The notes: generated from the sequence alone by a model not told the origin. Counted from the stretch's first letter, positions 7,880 through 16,063 are shown. The stretch is DNA of 31,495 nt from Actinomycetes bacterium (GCA_023392475.1 JAEVZA010000424.1:1-31495); one strand, 5' to 3'. Translations and numbers: made by a program.

Positions 7880-7893
7880 GGCCCGGCACGCTA
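7877..7893 (-). promoter_or_regulatory. Leaderless promoter of the YVTN lipoprotein gene
   Basis: Read on the minus strand, TAGCGT (7893-7888) is followed by 8 nt and then GTG at 7879. There is no room for a ribosome-binding site, so the mRNA is probably leaderless. Confidence 0.6.
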
Positions 7894-7920
7894 CCGGCTC
7901 GCGCGGCGGTCGTTCTTGCC

Positions 7921-7926
7921 TAGGTT
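7921..7926 (+). promoter_or_regulatory. -10 box candidate for the crotonase-fold gene
   Basis: TAGGTT on the plus strand lies 63 nt before the GTG at 7990, so this mRNA would carry a leader of about 55-60 nt. A weak AGGA at 7981 or just before could serve as the ribosome site. It is about 30 bp from the opposing YVTN promoter. Confidence 0.4.
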
Positions 7927-7989
7927 TCGCCCCGATCCGACCGCCACCGCCGCGCCCGGCGGGGCCGTCCCGAGCCCCCAGGAACCACC

Positions 7990-8829
7990 GTGACCGACGC
8001 CGCCAGCCCCGAGGACGCACCCGCCGAGGACCGCTACTCGGCCTTCCCGCACCTCACGTTCGACCGCCCCGCCGACGGGGTCCTGCGCATCACCCTCGAC
8101 GGCCCGGGGCTCAACGCGGTCGACCCCGACGTGCACCGCGAGCTCGCCGACGTGTGGCTCGCGGTCGATCGCGACCCCGACGCGCGGGTCGCGATCCTCC
8201 GCGGCGCCGGGACGGCCTTCTCCGCCGGTGGCAGCTTCGACCTCCTCGACGAGATGATCGAGGACTACGGCGCCCGCACGCGCGTGCTGCGCGAGGCCCG
8301 CGACCTCGTGTTCAACGTCATCGACTGCTCGAAGCCCATCGTCTCGGCGATGCACGGACCGGCCGTCGGCGCCGGCCTCGTGGCGGGCCTCCTCGCCGAT
8401 GTGTCCATCGTCGCCCGCGGCGCCCGGATCATCGACGGCCACACCCGCCTCGGCGTCGCCGCCGGCGACCACGCCGCGGTCTGCTGGCCCCTGCTCTGCG
8501 GCATGGCCAAGGCCAAGTACCTCCTGCTGACCTGCGATCCCCTGAGCGGCGAGGAGGCCGAGCGCATCGGCCTCGTGTCCCTGTGCGTGGAGGACGACGA
8601 GCTCCAGGACCGCGCCCTCGCGGTCGCGACGCAGCTGGCCGACGGCGCGCAGTCGGCGATCCGCTGGACGAAGCACGCGCTGAACAACTGGTACCGCGAC
8701 CACTCGTCGATCTTCGACGCGTCGTGGGGGCTCGAGTTCTACGGCTTCGGCGGCCCGGACGCCGCCGAGGGGCTGGCGAGCCACCGCGAGAAGCGGGCGC
8801 CCCGCTTCACCGGCCCGACCGCCGAGTAG
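7990..8829 (+). CDS. Enoyl-CoA hydratase/isomerase-family (crotonase-fold) protein
   Basis: A 279-residue crotonase-superfamily protein. The two oxyanion-hole segments are recognisable: GTAFSAGGSFDLL (about 74-86) and AMHGPAVGAGLVAGLLAD (120-137). In canonical hydratases the catalytic glutamates follow GGGC and lie in a QPE-like motif. Here the aligned residues are Val131 and His151 (IIDGHTRLG), so both glutamates appear to be missing. An AAGDHA segment (about 157-162) follows in the place of the usual glycine-rich turn. Ordinary hydration of enoyl-CoA is therefore doubtful; a hydrolase, isomerase or decarboxylase role on an acyl-CoA is possible. The N-terminal 15 residues are acidic and probably disordered. 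The gene stands alone between a divergent lipoprotein gene and a convergent unknown gene. Confidence 0.85.
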   Translation: MTDAASPEDAPAEDRYSAFPHLTFDRPADGVLRITLDGPGLNAVDPDVHRELADVWLAVDRDPDARVAILRGAGTAFSAGGSFDLLDEMIEDYGARTRVLREARDLVFNVIDCSKPIVSAMHGPAVGAGLVAGLLADVSIVARGARIIDGHTRLGVAAGDHAAVCWPLLCGMAKAKYLLLTCDPLSGEEAERIGLVSLCVEDDELQDRALAVATQLADGAQSAIRWTKHALNNWYRDHSSIFDASWGLEFYGFGGPDAAEGLASHREKRAPRFTGPTAE

Positions 8830-8846
8830 CCGCCGCCGCTCGCGCT

Positions 8847-8885
8847 CCGACGACGCGTCACCACCGGGACGGTGGCGACACGTCG
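8847..8885. terminator. Bidirectional terminator hairpin
   Basis: Arms 8847-8864 and 8868-8885 form an 18-position stem with two mismatches and a GGA loop. The hairpin fills the gap between two convergent genes and ends exactly at the stop codon of the minus-strand gene, so it can end transcription from both sides. Confidence 0.7.
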
Positions 8886-11084
8886 TCAGGAGCCGTCAGC
8901 GGACGGGCCGCGGCGGCCGGCGGCGAGGTCGAGCCGGTAGGCGCCCGCGCCGTCGTCGATGACCACCTCCGTGCTCCCGGTGGCCACCTGCGTGAACGGG
9001 TTGTCGAACCTCGGGTGGTCGCCGATCGGCACCTCCCGGCCGTCGACGCGCAGCGGCCCGGTCCAGCCCACCTCGAGCACACCCTCGGACGGCGACGGGT
9101 AGCGGACGTCGAAGCCGCGGTGGGCGCCGTCGTCGCCCCAGCCGTGGTCGACGACGTCGATGGTCGTCGCCGTCACCGCGCCGACGAACGCCTCGAACGA
9201 CCCCCACCGGTCGACGTCGCCGACCTCGACGATCCACACGTCCTCCGGCCCGCCCTCGGCGACGAGGTCGAACCGCCCGGTCAGCCCGTTCGTGAAGACC
9301 GCCGCCGGGTCGTGGTCCCGCCACGTGACCGGCCGCCACGACCACAGGGCCACGTAGCCGCCGCCGCGGCGCAGCACCGTCCACCGGCCGTCACCGGCAC
9401 CGGCACCTGCACCGGCACCTCCGACGTCCGCCGGCCCGCCCACGACCTCGTCGAAGCACTCGGTCGGCACGTAGGCGTGGGTGTGGTCCAGGTAGGCGAA
9501 GCCGGACAGCGCGTCGAGGTCGGGCAGCGTGAAGCCCGGGGCGTACTGGTGGATGGCGACGCGCCCGTGCTGCACGGACCGGGGGAGCGTCGCGCTGCCC
9601 GTCCAGTAGCGGTCGTTGTCCAGCCAGTCGCCGGCGTCGGCCGACGGCGCGTTCCCCGGGTGGTTCGTGAACACGACGGCGCGCTCGTCGAGCGTCGCCT
9701 GCCACACGTGGTGCTGGAAGCCCGCGCAGCCGGGTCGGTAGGACTGCGCGGTCGAGAGCATGGCGTGGCCGTTGCGCCAGGTGATCGTGTCGACGCGGCC
9801 GAGCAGCCCGGCGTTGAACACGCGGTCGAGGTCGTGGGTGAGCCGCTGGACGGTCGGCCGGTCGTCGCCCACCACGTCCCGGACGGTGCGGAACTGCTCG
9901 AAGAGCCACGCGTCCCAGAGCTGGTGGCGGTCGAGCGCGTCGAGCATGAGCGGCACGAGCTGCCACGGCGTGAGCGCGCCCCGGTCCCACCAGAACGGGA
10001 CCATGTCGGGATCGGTGTACGAGAGCCCGTCGGCCCGCGGCGCCGCGGTCAGCACGCCGTCGCGCTCCGGCCCGAGCGGCTCGGCCGGGTCGATGGGCAC
10101 GCCCATGCCCTCGCGGTCGAGGACCTCGTCCGTGGTGGTGGCGACGCGGCGGACCACGTCGGGCGGCCGGTAGCGCCGCGCCCGACCGAGCAGCGTGGCG
10201 CCCTCGTTGCGCGGCAGCAGGTCCGCGTGGTCGCCGTCGTCGACCGGCCACGGCTCGACCGTCGCGTCGAAGCACATCTTGAGCGGGGCGAACACGGGCT
10301 GGTCGGCGGCCCGCGACTTGTCCTTCATGTACGAGCGCCCGTGCGTGCACCCGACGTTGCCGCGGTGGTGGTGCAGCGCGAGGTCGAGCAGCAGGAGGTC
10401 GAGGAACGTCGCCGCGCGCTCGGCGAGCGCGGGGTCGTCGGACAGCTCGGCCAGCGTGAGCAGCGGGGCGAGGTCCTTCTCGTAGTAGACGTCGCTGTGC
10501 CACTCGGAGAAGCCGAGCCCCGCCTTCTCGTCGAACCACGCGTGGAGCCGTGCGGTGGCCCGGTCCCGGTGCTCGGCTCCGGTCAGCCCCGTCCGCGTGA
10601 AGGTCCGCGCCGCCAGGGCCTGGCCGGCCAGGTGCTCGCAGGTGTGGAAGATCAGCCGGTGGTTCTCCGACCAGTACCAGCGCTCGTCCACCGCCCCCGG
10701 GTCACCGGGGTCGGTGTACCAGTAGCGGAAGGCGAGGTACCGCTCGTCGAGGGCGTCGTGGACCTCGGCCGGCAGCCGGTCGCCGTGGCCGAGCGACAGC
10801 GTGAGCAGCCGGAGCACGTCGAAGTCCGCGCAGTCGAGCCAGTGGTCGACCCGCCGGCACCAGTGCTCGACGACGCCGCGGTCGAGCGAGCCGGCGTCGA
10901 AGCGGTGCGCGGGGTCGCGGCGGGCCAGCTCGAGGTGGTCGATCACGTTCAGCGGCGACCCGGTGTCGAGCACCTGCGTGGCGGACCGCAGGTGGTCCTC
11001 CTGCCGGGACGACCACCACCCGGCGTCGACGAGGCCGTCGGGCCCGGGAGGCGGCACGGGCGGGGGAGCGGGGCGGTCCTGCAC
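8886..11084 (-). CDS. Large protein of unknown function, possible alpha/alpha-toroid plus beta domain
   Basis: A 732-residue protein that I do not recognise. It starts with a Pro-rich stretch (about residues 5-15) and no signal peptide, so it appears cytoplasmic. Residues of roughly 30-480 are mainly helical with repeated aromatic/charged pairs, for example WYWSENHRLIFHTCEHLAG, then GFSEWHSDVYYEKDLAPLL, CTHGRSYMKDKSRA and FWWDRGALTPWQL. This recalls (alpha/alpha)6 barrels of glycoside hydrolases or polysaccharide lyases. A Gly/Ala-Asp linker (GGAGAGAGAGDGR) precedes a C-terminal part rich in beta strands. Conserved-looking His, Tyr, Glu and Arg residues could form an active site, but none can be named. 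The start GTG at 11084 lies 6 nt after a CAGACT box. It is divergent from the GGDEF gene. Confidence 0.7.
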   Translation of the reverse strand: MQDRPAPPPVPPPGPDGLVDAGWWSSRQEDHLRSATQVLDTGSPLNVIDHLELARRDPAHRFDAGSLDRGVVEHWCRRVDHWLDCADFDVLRLLTLSLGHGDRLPAEVHDALDERYLAFRYWYTDPGDPGAVDERWYWSENHRLIFHTCEHLAGQALAARTFTRTGLTGAEHRDRATARLHAWFDEKAGLGFSEWHSDVYYEKDLAPLLTLAELSDDPALAERAATFLDLLLLDLALHHHRGNVGCTHGRSYMKDKSRAADQPVFAPLKMCFDATVEPWPVDDGDHADLLPRNEGATLLGRARRYRPPDVVRRVATTTDEVLDREGMGVPIDPAEPLGPERDGVLTAAPRADGLSYTDPDMVPFWWDRGALTPWQLVPLMLDALDRHQLWDAWLFEQFRTVRDVVGDDRPTVQRLTHDLDRVFNAGLLGRVDTITWRNGHAMLSTAQSYRPGCAGFQHHVWQATLDERAVVFTNHPGNAPSADAGDWLDNDRYWTGSATLPRSVQHGRVAIHQYAPGFTLPDLDALSGFAYLDHTHAYVPTECFDEVVGGPADVGGAGAGAGAGDGRWTVLRRGGGYVALWSWRPVTWRDHDPAAVFTNGLTGRFDLVAEGGPEDVWIVEVGDVDRWGSFEAFVGAVTATTIDVVDHGWGDDGAHRGFDVRYPSPSEGVLEVGWTGPLRVDGREVPIGDHPRFDNPFTQVATGSTEVVIDDGAGAYRLDLAAGRRGPSADGS

Positions 11085-11096
11085 GCCGGGAGTCTG
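11082..11096 (-). promoter_or_regulatory. Possible leaderless promoter of the 732-residue protein gene
   Basis: Minus-strand CAGACT (11096-11091) lies 6 nt before GTG at 11084. It belongs to the CAGNNT variant that also precedes the genes at 29309 (-) and 30598 (+) with the same 6-nt spacing. Confidence 0.4.
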
Positions 11097-11179
11097 CCGG
11101 ACCGGGCGGCCCGTTGGTACGGACGTACCCTTCTCCGCGAACCTGCCGTTCGGCCCACGGCGGGCGGTCGCGGGGTCCG

Positions 11180-11195
11180 TAGCCTCGACCACGTG
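11180..11195 (+). promoter_or_regulatory. Leaderless promoter of the PAS-GGDEF gene
   Basis: TAGCCT at 11180-11185 is followed by 7 nt and then GTG at 11193. This spacing decides the start, because the reading frame is open far upstream and several other codons could be chosen. Confidence 0.6.
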
Positions 11196-12578
11196 GACGT
11201 CCTCCCCGATCCGCAGTGGTGCCAGCAGCTGGCGATGGCCCACGCCCCCGACCTGCTCGTGGTCGTCGACCCCGAGCTCCGGGCGGTGTGGACCAACGGC
11301 GCCGTCGGGCGGCTCCTCGGGCTGGCGCACGGCGAGATGCTGGGCACCCCGGTGCAGGACCACATCCACCCCGACGACCTCGGCGCCGCGGTCGGGGCGC
11401 TCGGCGAGGCGCACCGCACCGACGGCTACCACATCGCCACCCGCGTCCGGGTGCGGCGGGCGGACCGGACCTACCTGGACACGCGGATCACGGCGACGAC
11501 CTGCACGCTCGCCGACGGCACGTGGATGGTCCTCGCCATCCGGCCCGTCGAGGACGAGATCGCGATCGAGCGCCGCCGCGTGCAGCTCAAGGCCCTCGCG
11601 CAGACCGTGTACGTGACCTGCGCGGGCATGCACTGGTACGAGGAGGAGGACCGGGTGTCGGGCATGCTCGGTGGCCTCGCCGCCGTCGTCGGCGCCCGCA
11701 CCGTCGAGCTCGCCGGCAGCGACGAGCGCCGGGAGCAGGTCGTCCGCGCCGCGTGGGTGCGGCGTGACGCCGACGTGCGCCGGCCGCCCGTCGGCTCGCC
11801 CTTCACTCCGGTCGCGGACGTCGGCCGCCTCCGCGACGCGCCGTGCGTGCTCACCCGCCTGGCCGACGTCGGGACCGTGCACCACCGGCTCGGCGGCGAC
11901 GGCGTGGTGGTGGAGATCTCGTTGGAGGGCGACGGCGGGTCGTGGGGCGTCGCCCGGCTCGGCTTCGACGACGTGTCCCCTGACTGGGACGACGCGAACG
12001 CCGACATCGTGGCGCTCATGTGCTCGACGCTCGAGGCCACGATGCGTCGTTGCGACCAGGAGCGGGACGTCAACCGCGAGGCCGCCCTGGACCCGCTGAC
12101 CCGCCTGCTCAACCGGGGCACCCTGCACCAGCGCCTGGGCCAGCTGATGGGCGCGGACGACGCGCGTGCTCGGCCCGTCGTGCTGTTCGCGGACCTCAAC
12201 CACTTCAAGCAGCTGAACGACCGGTTCGGCCACCGCGAGGGCGACCAGGTGCTCCGGACCGTCGCGGACGCGATCACGTCGCAGGTCCGCGAGACCGACC
12301 TCGCCGCCCGCATCGGCGGCGACGAGTTCGTCATCGTGATCGACGCGCCGGACGAGTCGGCCGGGGAGCTGGTGGCCCGCGTGCGGGGCGCCATCGATCG
12401 GGCGCTGTCGCGGTGGCCGGGCGTCACGGTCGCCGTGGGCGCCATCGCCGTCGGACCGCAGGGGACCCCCGACGACGTGCTCGAGCGCGCCGACATGGCC
12501 ATGTACCGGGACAAGGCGCGGCACCACGACGCCTCCGGCACCCGGGCCGGTGCGCTGGCCGGCCCGCCCCGCGGTTAG
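11193..12578 (+). CDS. PAS-GGDEF diguanylate cyclase
   Basis: A 461-residue cytoplasmic signalling protein. Residues of about 10-125 form a PAS domain (HAPDLLVVVDPELRAVWTN, then HIHPDDLG). Residues of about 130-290 look like a divergent GAF-type sensor module, which I cannot assign to a ligand. A GGDEF domain follows from about residue 295: DPLTRLLNRGTLHQRL, FADLNHFKQLNDRFGHREG, and an intact active-site GGDEF at 375-379. An RxxD inhibitory site (RETD, 366-369) sits five residues before it, so c-di-GMP product inhibition is expected. No EAL domain is present. It should make c-di-GMP in response to an intracellular signal. The histidine kinase gene begins 67 bp downstream on the same strand and may share its transcript. 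Confidence 0.9.
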   Translation: MDVLPDPQWCQQLAMAHAPDLLVVVDPELRAVWTNGAVGRLLGLAHGEMLGTPVQDHIHPDDLGAAVGALGEAHRTDGYHIATRVRVRRADRTYLDTRITATTCTLADGTWMVLAIRPVEDEIAIERRRVQLKALAQTVYVTCAGMHWYEEEDRVSGMLGGLAAVVGARTVELAGSDERREQVVRAAWVRRDADVRRPPVGSPFTPVADVGRLRDAPCVLTRLADVGTVHHRLGGDGVVVEISLEGDGGSWGVARLGFDDVSPDWDDANADIVALMCSTLEATMRRCDQERDVNREAALDPLTRLLNRGTLHQRLGQLMGADDARARPVVLFADLNHFKQLNDRFGHREGDQVLRTVADAITSQVRETDLAARIGGDEFVIVIDAPDESAGELVARVRGAIDRALSRWPGVTVAVGAIAVGPQGTPDDVLERADMAMYRDKARHHDASGTRAGALAGPPRG

Positions 12579-12645
12579 CGGCCCGGCCGTGCACGCGGGT
12601 CGGCCGACCACTTGATCCGGCCCGCTCGCTGCCGACGGTGACGCG

Positions 12646-14913
12646 ATGACCGACGAGCCGGACGCCCGGCTCCGGGCGGCCCTGGCCCGGAGCATCGACG
12701 CCGTCCTGGTGCTCGACGCCTCCGGGGCGGTCGTCGGGGTCGGTCCCTCCGCCGGTTCGCTGCTCGGGCGCACGGACGAGGAGCTCCTCGGCGCGGACGC
12801 GCTGGAGCTCATCGACGCGGAGCAGGCCGCGCTGGGGCGCGAGGCGTTCGCGGTGACCCGCCGCCGCCAGGGGCGCCACGAGCCCGTCGACCTGATCCTC
12901 CGCCGTGGCGACGGCTCGCGGCTGCCGGTGCGGGCGGTCGCGGTCAACTGCCTGGACGATCCGGACGTGCGCGGCATCGTCGTGTCGCTGCGCGACATGA
13001 CCGGCATCGACGGGTTCGACAACGCGCCGGTGGCACGTGACGACCGGTACCGCCAGATCGTGGAGCTGGCCGCCGAGGGCGTGTGGGTCGTCGACCGCGA
13101 CCTGCGCACGACGTTCGTGACCGAGCGCATGGCGTCGATGCTCGGGTACCGGCCCGACGACATGCTGGGCAGGCAGACCTACGACTTCATCGACGGTGAC
13201 GCGCGCGAGCTCGCGGACGATCTCGCCGCCCGCCGGCGGGCCGGCATCAGCGAGCAGGTCCACTTCCGGTTCCGCCACCGCGACGGCCACGCGGTCCACG
13301 TGCGCATCTCGTCCGTGCCCGTCCTCGACCGCGACGGCCGCTTCGGCGGCGCGATCGGCATGGTGACCGACGTGACCTCGCTGGTCGAGCAGCGCGAGCG
13401 GCTGGCTGCCGACGAGGCGCGGCACCGGGCGCTGCTCGACGCCCTGCCGGACCTCGTGTTCCGCCTCGACGAGCGCGGCACCTACCTCGACTACCACGCC
13501 CGCGACCTCAGCGACCTCGAGGTGCCGCCCGAGGAGTTCCTCGGCCGTCGCGTGCGCGAGGTGCTCCCCGTCACCGCCGACGCGGCGGAGCGGGCGATCG
13601 CCGAGGCGATCCGCACCGGCGAGGTCGTGACCTACGAGGTGCTGTTCGACGCCGAGGGCCAGGTGCGCACGTTCGAGTCGCGGGTCTCGGCCATGCCGAA
13701 CCGCGAGGTCATCGTGCTCGTGCGCGACGTGACCGAGCTCCGCGCCGCGGAGCAGGCCCGCCGCGACCTCGCCGCCGAGATCGAGGTGCGCCGCGCCGAC
13801 GAGCAGATCCGGCGCGGGCTCGACCGCCAGACCCGACTGGAGGCGCTCGGGCGCCTCGCGGGAGGCGTGGCACACGACATCAACAACCTGCTCGGCGTCA
13901 TCGGCAACTACGCCGCCGCCGTGGAGCGGTCCACCACCGACCCGCGCACCGTCCAGGACGTCGAGGAGATCGGGGCCGCGGTGCGCCGGGGCTCCGCCCT
14001 CACCCGCCGCCTGCTGATGTTCGGCCGGCGCGACGTGTCGGCCCCCGAGGTGCACGACCTCGCCGACCTCGTCGAGGAGAGCACGGCGCTGCTGCGGAGC
14101 TCGCTCGAGCCGGGCATCCGGCTCGTGGTCGAGCGGCCGGCGGTGGCCTGCCCGGTGCTCGTCGATCGGCACCAGATCGGCCAGGCCGTGCTCAACCTCG
14201 TGATCAACGCCGCCGACGCCAGCCCGTCGGGCGGCCGGGTCGTCGTGTCGGTGCGCCGGGTGGAGCGCGACGGGGGCGCGCCGGTGGTGGCGCTGTCGGT
14301 CGCCGACGAGGGCGAGGGCATGCCCGCCGAGGTGCGTGACCGCGCGTTCGAGCCGTTCTTCACCACGAAGCCCGACTCGATCGGCACCGGACTGGGTCTG
14401 TCGATCGTGCACGGCGTGGCGGTGGACAGCGGCGGGAGCGTGGAGCTCGAGAGCCGACCGGGCGAGGGCACGGTCGCCACGATCCGCTTCCCGGTCGCGG
14501 GTGCGGACGCGGCCGGCTCGGCGGAGGTGCCCGTGGCGGTCGACGCCGACCGGACCGTGCGGGTGCTCGTGGTCGACGACGACCCCCACGCCCTGCGCTC
14601 CGCGGCGCGGCTCCTCGAGACCGCCGGCTTCCGCGTCGACGTGGCCACGACGGCGGCGGAGGCGCTGGCGCGGGTCCGGGACGGCGGCGACGCGCAGGTG
14701 GTGCTCACCGACGTCGTCATGCCGGGCATGAGCGGCCCGGCGCTCGCCGCGGCGCTGCGCAGCGAGCGGCCCGAACTGCCGGTCGTGCTCATGACGGCCT
14801 ACGGCGGCGACCTCCTGCCGAGCGAGTTCGTGGACGTCGCCGTGCTGTCGAAGCCGCTCGACCCGGAACGGGTGCGGGTCGCCCTCCTGACGGCGGTCGG
14901 CCAGCCGGCCTGA
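12646..14913 (+). CDS. Hybrid sensor histidine kinase with three PAS domains and a receiver domain
   Basis: A 755-residue soluble hybrid kinase without membrane segments. Three PAS-like domains occupy about 10-120, 130-250 and 258-370. The HisKA box is LGRLAGGVAHDINNLLGVI with phospho-acceptor His410. The HATPase domain shows the N box NLVINAADA, then DEGEGM, FEPFFTTK and GTGLGLSIV. A C-terminal receiver domain follows with the acidic cluster Asp644-646, phospho-acceptor Asp689 in LTDVVMPGMSG, the conserved Thr in LMTAYG and Lys in LSKP. No output domain or separate response regulator gene is adjacent, so the phosphate acceptor beyond the receiver is unknown. The upstream neighbour encodes a diguanylate cyclase, which suggests a linked signalling locus. 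The stop codon opens a 24-bp tandem repeat. Confidence 0.93.
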   Translation: MTDEPDARLRAALARSIDAVLVLDASGAVVGVGPSAGSLLGRTDEELLGADALELIDAEQAALGREAFAVTRRRQGRHEPVDLILRRGDGSRLPVRAVAVNCLDDPDVRGIVVSLRDMTGIDGFDNAPVARDDRYRQIVELAAEGVWVVDRDLRTTFVTERMASMLGYRPDDMLGRQTYDFIDGDARELADDLAARRRAGISEQVHFRFRHRDGHAVHVRISSVPVLDRDGRFGGAIGMVTDVTSLVEQRERLAADEARHRALLDALPDLVFRLDERGTYLDYHARDLSDLEVPPEEFLGRRVREVLPVTADAAERAIAEAIRTGEVVTYEVLFDAEGQVRTFESRVSAMPNREVIVLVRDVTELRAAEQARRDLAAEIEVRRADEQIRRGLDRQTRLEALGRLAGGVAHDINNLLGVIGNYAAAVERSTTDPRTVQDVEEIGAAVRRGSALTRRLLMFGRRDVSAPEVHDLADLVEESTALLRSSLEPGIRLVVERPAVACPVLVDRHQIGQAVLNLVINAADASPSGGRVVVSVRRVERDGGAPVVALSVADEGEGMPAEVRDRAFEPFFTTKPDSIGTGLGLSIVHGVAVDSGGSVELESRPGEGTVATIRFPVAGADAAGSAEVPVAVDADRTVRVLVVDDDPHALRSAARLLETAGFRVDVATTAAEALARVRDGGDAQVVLTDVVMPGMSGPALAAALRSERPELPVVLMTAYGGDLLPSEFVDVAVLSKPLDPERVRVALLTAVGQPA

Positions 14914-14958
14914 GGCAGTGGGAGCCGGCCGGCCTGAGGCAGTGGGAGCCGGCCGGCC
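14911..14958 (+). repeat. Tandem 24-bp direct repeat starting at the kinase stop codon
   Basis: Two identical 24-bp copies lie at 14911-14934 and 14935-14958. Each begins TGAGGCAGTGGGAGCC and ends in GGCCGGCC. The first TGA is the stop codon of the histidine kinase, and the second TGA is in frame with it. A decayed start of a third copy (CGAGCC) follows. The GGCCGGCC blocks are self-complementary and might also contribute to termination. Confidence 0.9.
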
Positions 14959-14975
14959 CGAGCCATTCGCGGCCG

Positions 14976-15164
14976 TCAGATCAGGCCGAAGCGGTCCAGG
15001 AGGAGCACGAGCTGGTCGTCGGAGATGGGCTCGCCGTCGAGGTGGCCGAACGAGTGCCCGTCGACCATCACCGCGCCCGTCGCGTTGTGCACCGGGCAGT
15101 GGCTCCACGTGAGCGTCCGGCCGTCGGGCAGCGGGTAGATGCGGTTCGTGGGCGTCGCGGGCAC
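14976..15164 (-). CDS. Small protein of unknown function (62 aa)
   Basis: I do not recognise this 62-residue protein. It has no signal peptide or membrane segment. Features seen are PDGRTLTWSHCPVHNATG, which holds a single Cys and two His, a VMVDGHSFGHLDG segment with two more His, and a helical LVLLLDRFGLI end. A Cys/His metal site is conceivable but no pairing pattern proves it. An earlier in-frame GTG at 15173 exists. The GTG at 15164 is preferred because a TACCGT box lies 7 nt before it, the leaderless pattern used elsewhere in the window. It is convergent with the kinase gene and divergent from azlC. That it is a real gene is likely but unproven. Confidence 0.55.
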   Translation of the reverse strand: MPATPTNRIYPLPDGRTLTWSHCPVHNATGAVMVDGHSFGHLDGEPISDDQLVLLLDRFGLI

Positions 15165-15177
15165 GTCCCCCACGGTA
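15162..15177 (-). promoter_or_regulatory. Leaderless promoter of the 62-residue protein gene
   Basis: Minus-strand TACCGT (15177-15172) is followed by 7 nt and then GTG at 15164. The box would overlap the alternative GTG start at 15173, which argues for the downstream start. Confidence 0.5.
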
Positions 15178-15319
15178 CGGACGGCCGACGGGGCGCACGA
15201 GGGCCGATCGGCTCAACCTGGCCGGGCGCGGGTGGGCATCGCACCCCGGCGCATGGGCCGTTCGACCGGGGTGGTGCAATCGGCTCGCCCGGCGCGTCGC
15301 CCGTGACGAAGATGTGCCG

Positions 15320-16063
15320 ATGTCGTCGTCGGGCCGGGCCACCTCGTCACCGTTCCGCGCCGGGGCGGCGGCCGTGGCCCCGATGCTGATCGGCGTGGCG
15401 CCGTTCGGCCTGGTGGCCGGGGCGACGCCCGCGGTCAACGGCCTGGGCGGCGCGGTGGCGATCGGGTTCTCCACGATCGTGTTCGCCGGTGCCTCCCAGC
15501 TGGCGGCGATCGGGGTGCTGTCCGACGGCGGCTCGGCGTTCGTCGCCGTCCTCACGGCGTGCACGATCAACCTGCGGATGCTCCTGTACTCGGCGTCGCT
15601 CGCGCCGTACTTCTCGGGCGAGCGGCTGCGGGAGCGGCTCGGGGTGGCCTACCTGCTCACCGACCAGGCGTACGCCGTCTCGATCACCGACTGGCTCGAC
15701 GAGGACCCGTCGGACCGCCGCCCCGGCACCCGCAGCCGGCGCCTCCGCTACTACCTGGGCGCCGGGGTGTCCCTGTGGGCGGTGTGGCAGGTCAGCACCG
15801 TGGTCGGCCTGCTCGTCGGGCGGGCCGTGCCCGAGGCCGCGCACCTCGACTTCGCCGTGCCGCTCGTCTTCCTCGTCCTGCTGGTGCCGACCGTGACCAC
15901 CCGCCCCGCCGTGGTGGCCATGTGCACGGGCGGCGGCGCGGCGGTCCTCGCCGGCGAGCTCGGCGCCGGGCCGCTCGCCGTCATCATCGGGTCGCTCGTG
16001 GGGATCGTGGCCGGTGCCCTCGTCGACGTCGACTCGCCGATCGCCGGGGGTGCGCCGTCGTGA
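15320..16063 (+). CDS. azlC: AzlC-family branched-chain amino acid exporter, large subunit
   Basis: A 247-residue polytopic membrane protein of the AzlC family. With AzlD these proteins export branched-chain amino acids or analogues. Recognisable parts are the first helix MLIGVAPFGLVAGATPAV, the segment VFAGASQLAAIGVLSDG, and TACTINLRMLLYSASLAPYF, followed by AYLLTDQAYAVS. Further hydrophobic segments run through residues of about 150-240. The ATG at 15320 is chosen with GAAG about 8 nt upstream; a GTG at 15314 would add only two residues. The stop overlaps the azlD GTG start (GTGA), as expected for two subunits made in fixed ratio. The substrate is inferred from family only. Confidence 0.92.
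   Translation: MSSSGRATSSPFRAGAAAVAPMLIGVAPFGLVAGATPAVNGLGGAVAIGFSTIVFAGASQLAAIGVLSDGGSAFVAVLTACTINLRMLLYSASLAPYFSGERLRERLGVAYLLTDQAYAVSITDWLDEDPSDRRPGTRSRRLRYYLGAGVSLWAVWQVSTVVGLLVGRAVPEAAHLDFAVPLVFLVLLVPTVTTRPAVVAMCTGGGAAVLAGELGAGPLAVIIGSLVGIVAGALVDVDSPIAGGAPS

Noticed and set aside
9391..9424. Short GCACCG-type repeat inside the 732-residue protein gene
   Set aside because: It simply encodes the Gly/Ala linker between two domains and is a normal low-complexity coding repeat.
7620..12578. Open plus-strand frame of 1652 codons
   Set aside because: Only its last 461 codons (from 11193) encode recognisable PAS and GGDEF domains. The upstream part has low-complexity Arg/Pro/Gly-rich sequence antisense to or out of frame with real genes, as expected in high-GC DNA.
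12424..15570. Open minus-strand frame of 1048 codons opposite the histidine kinase
   Set aside because: Antisense shadow of the kinase coding frame; no family motif is seen in it.
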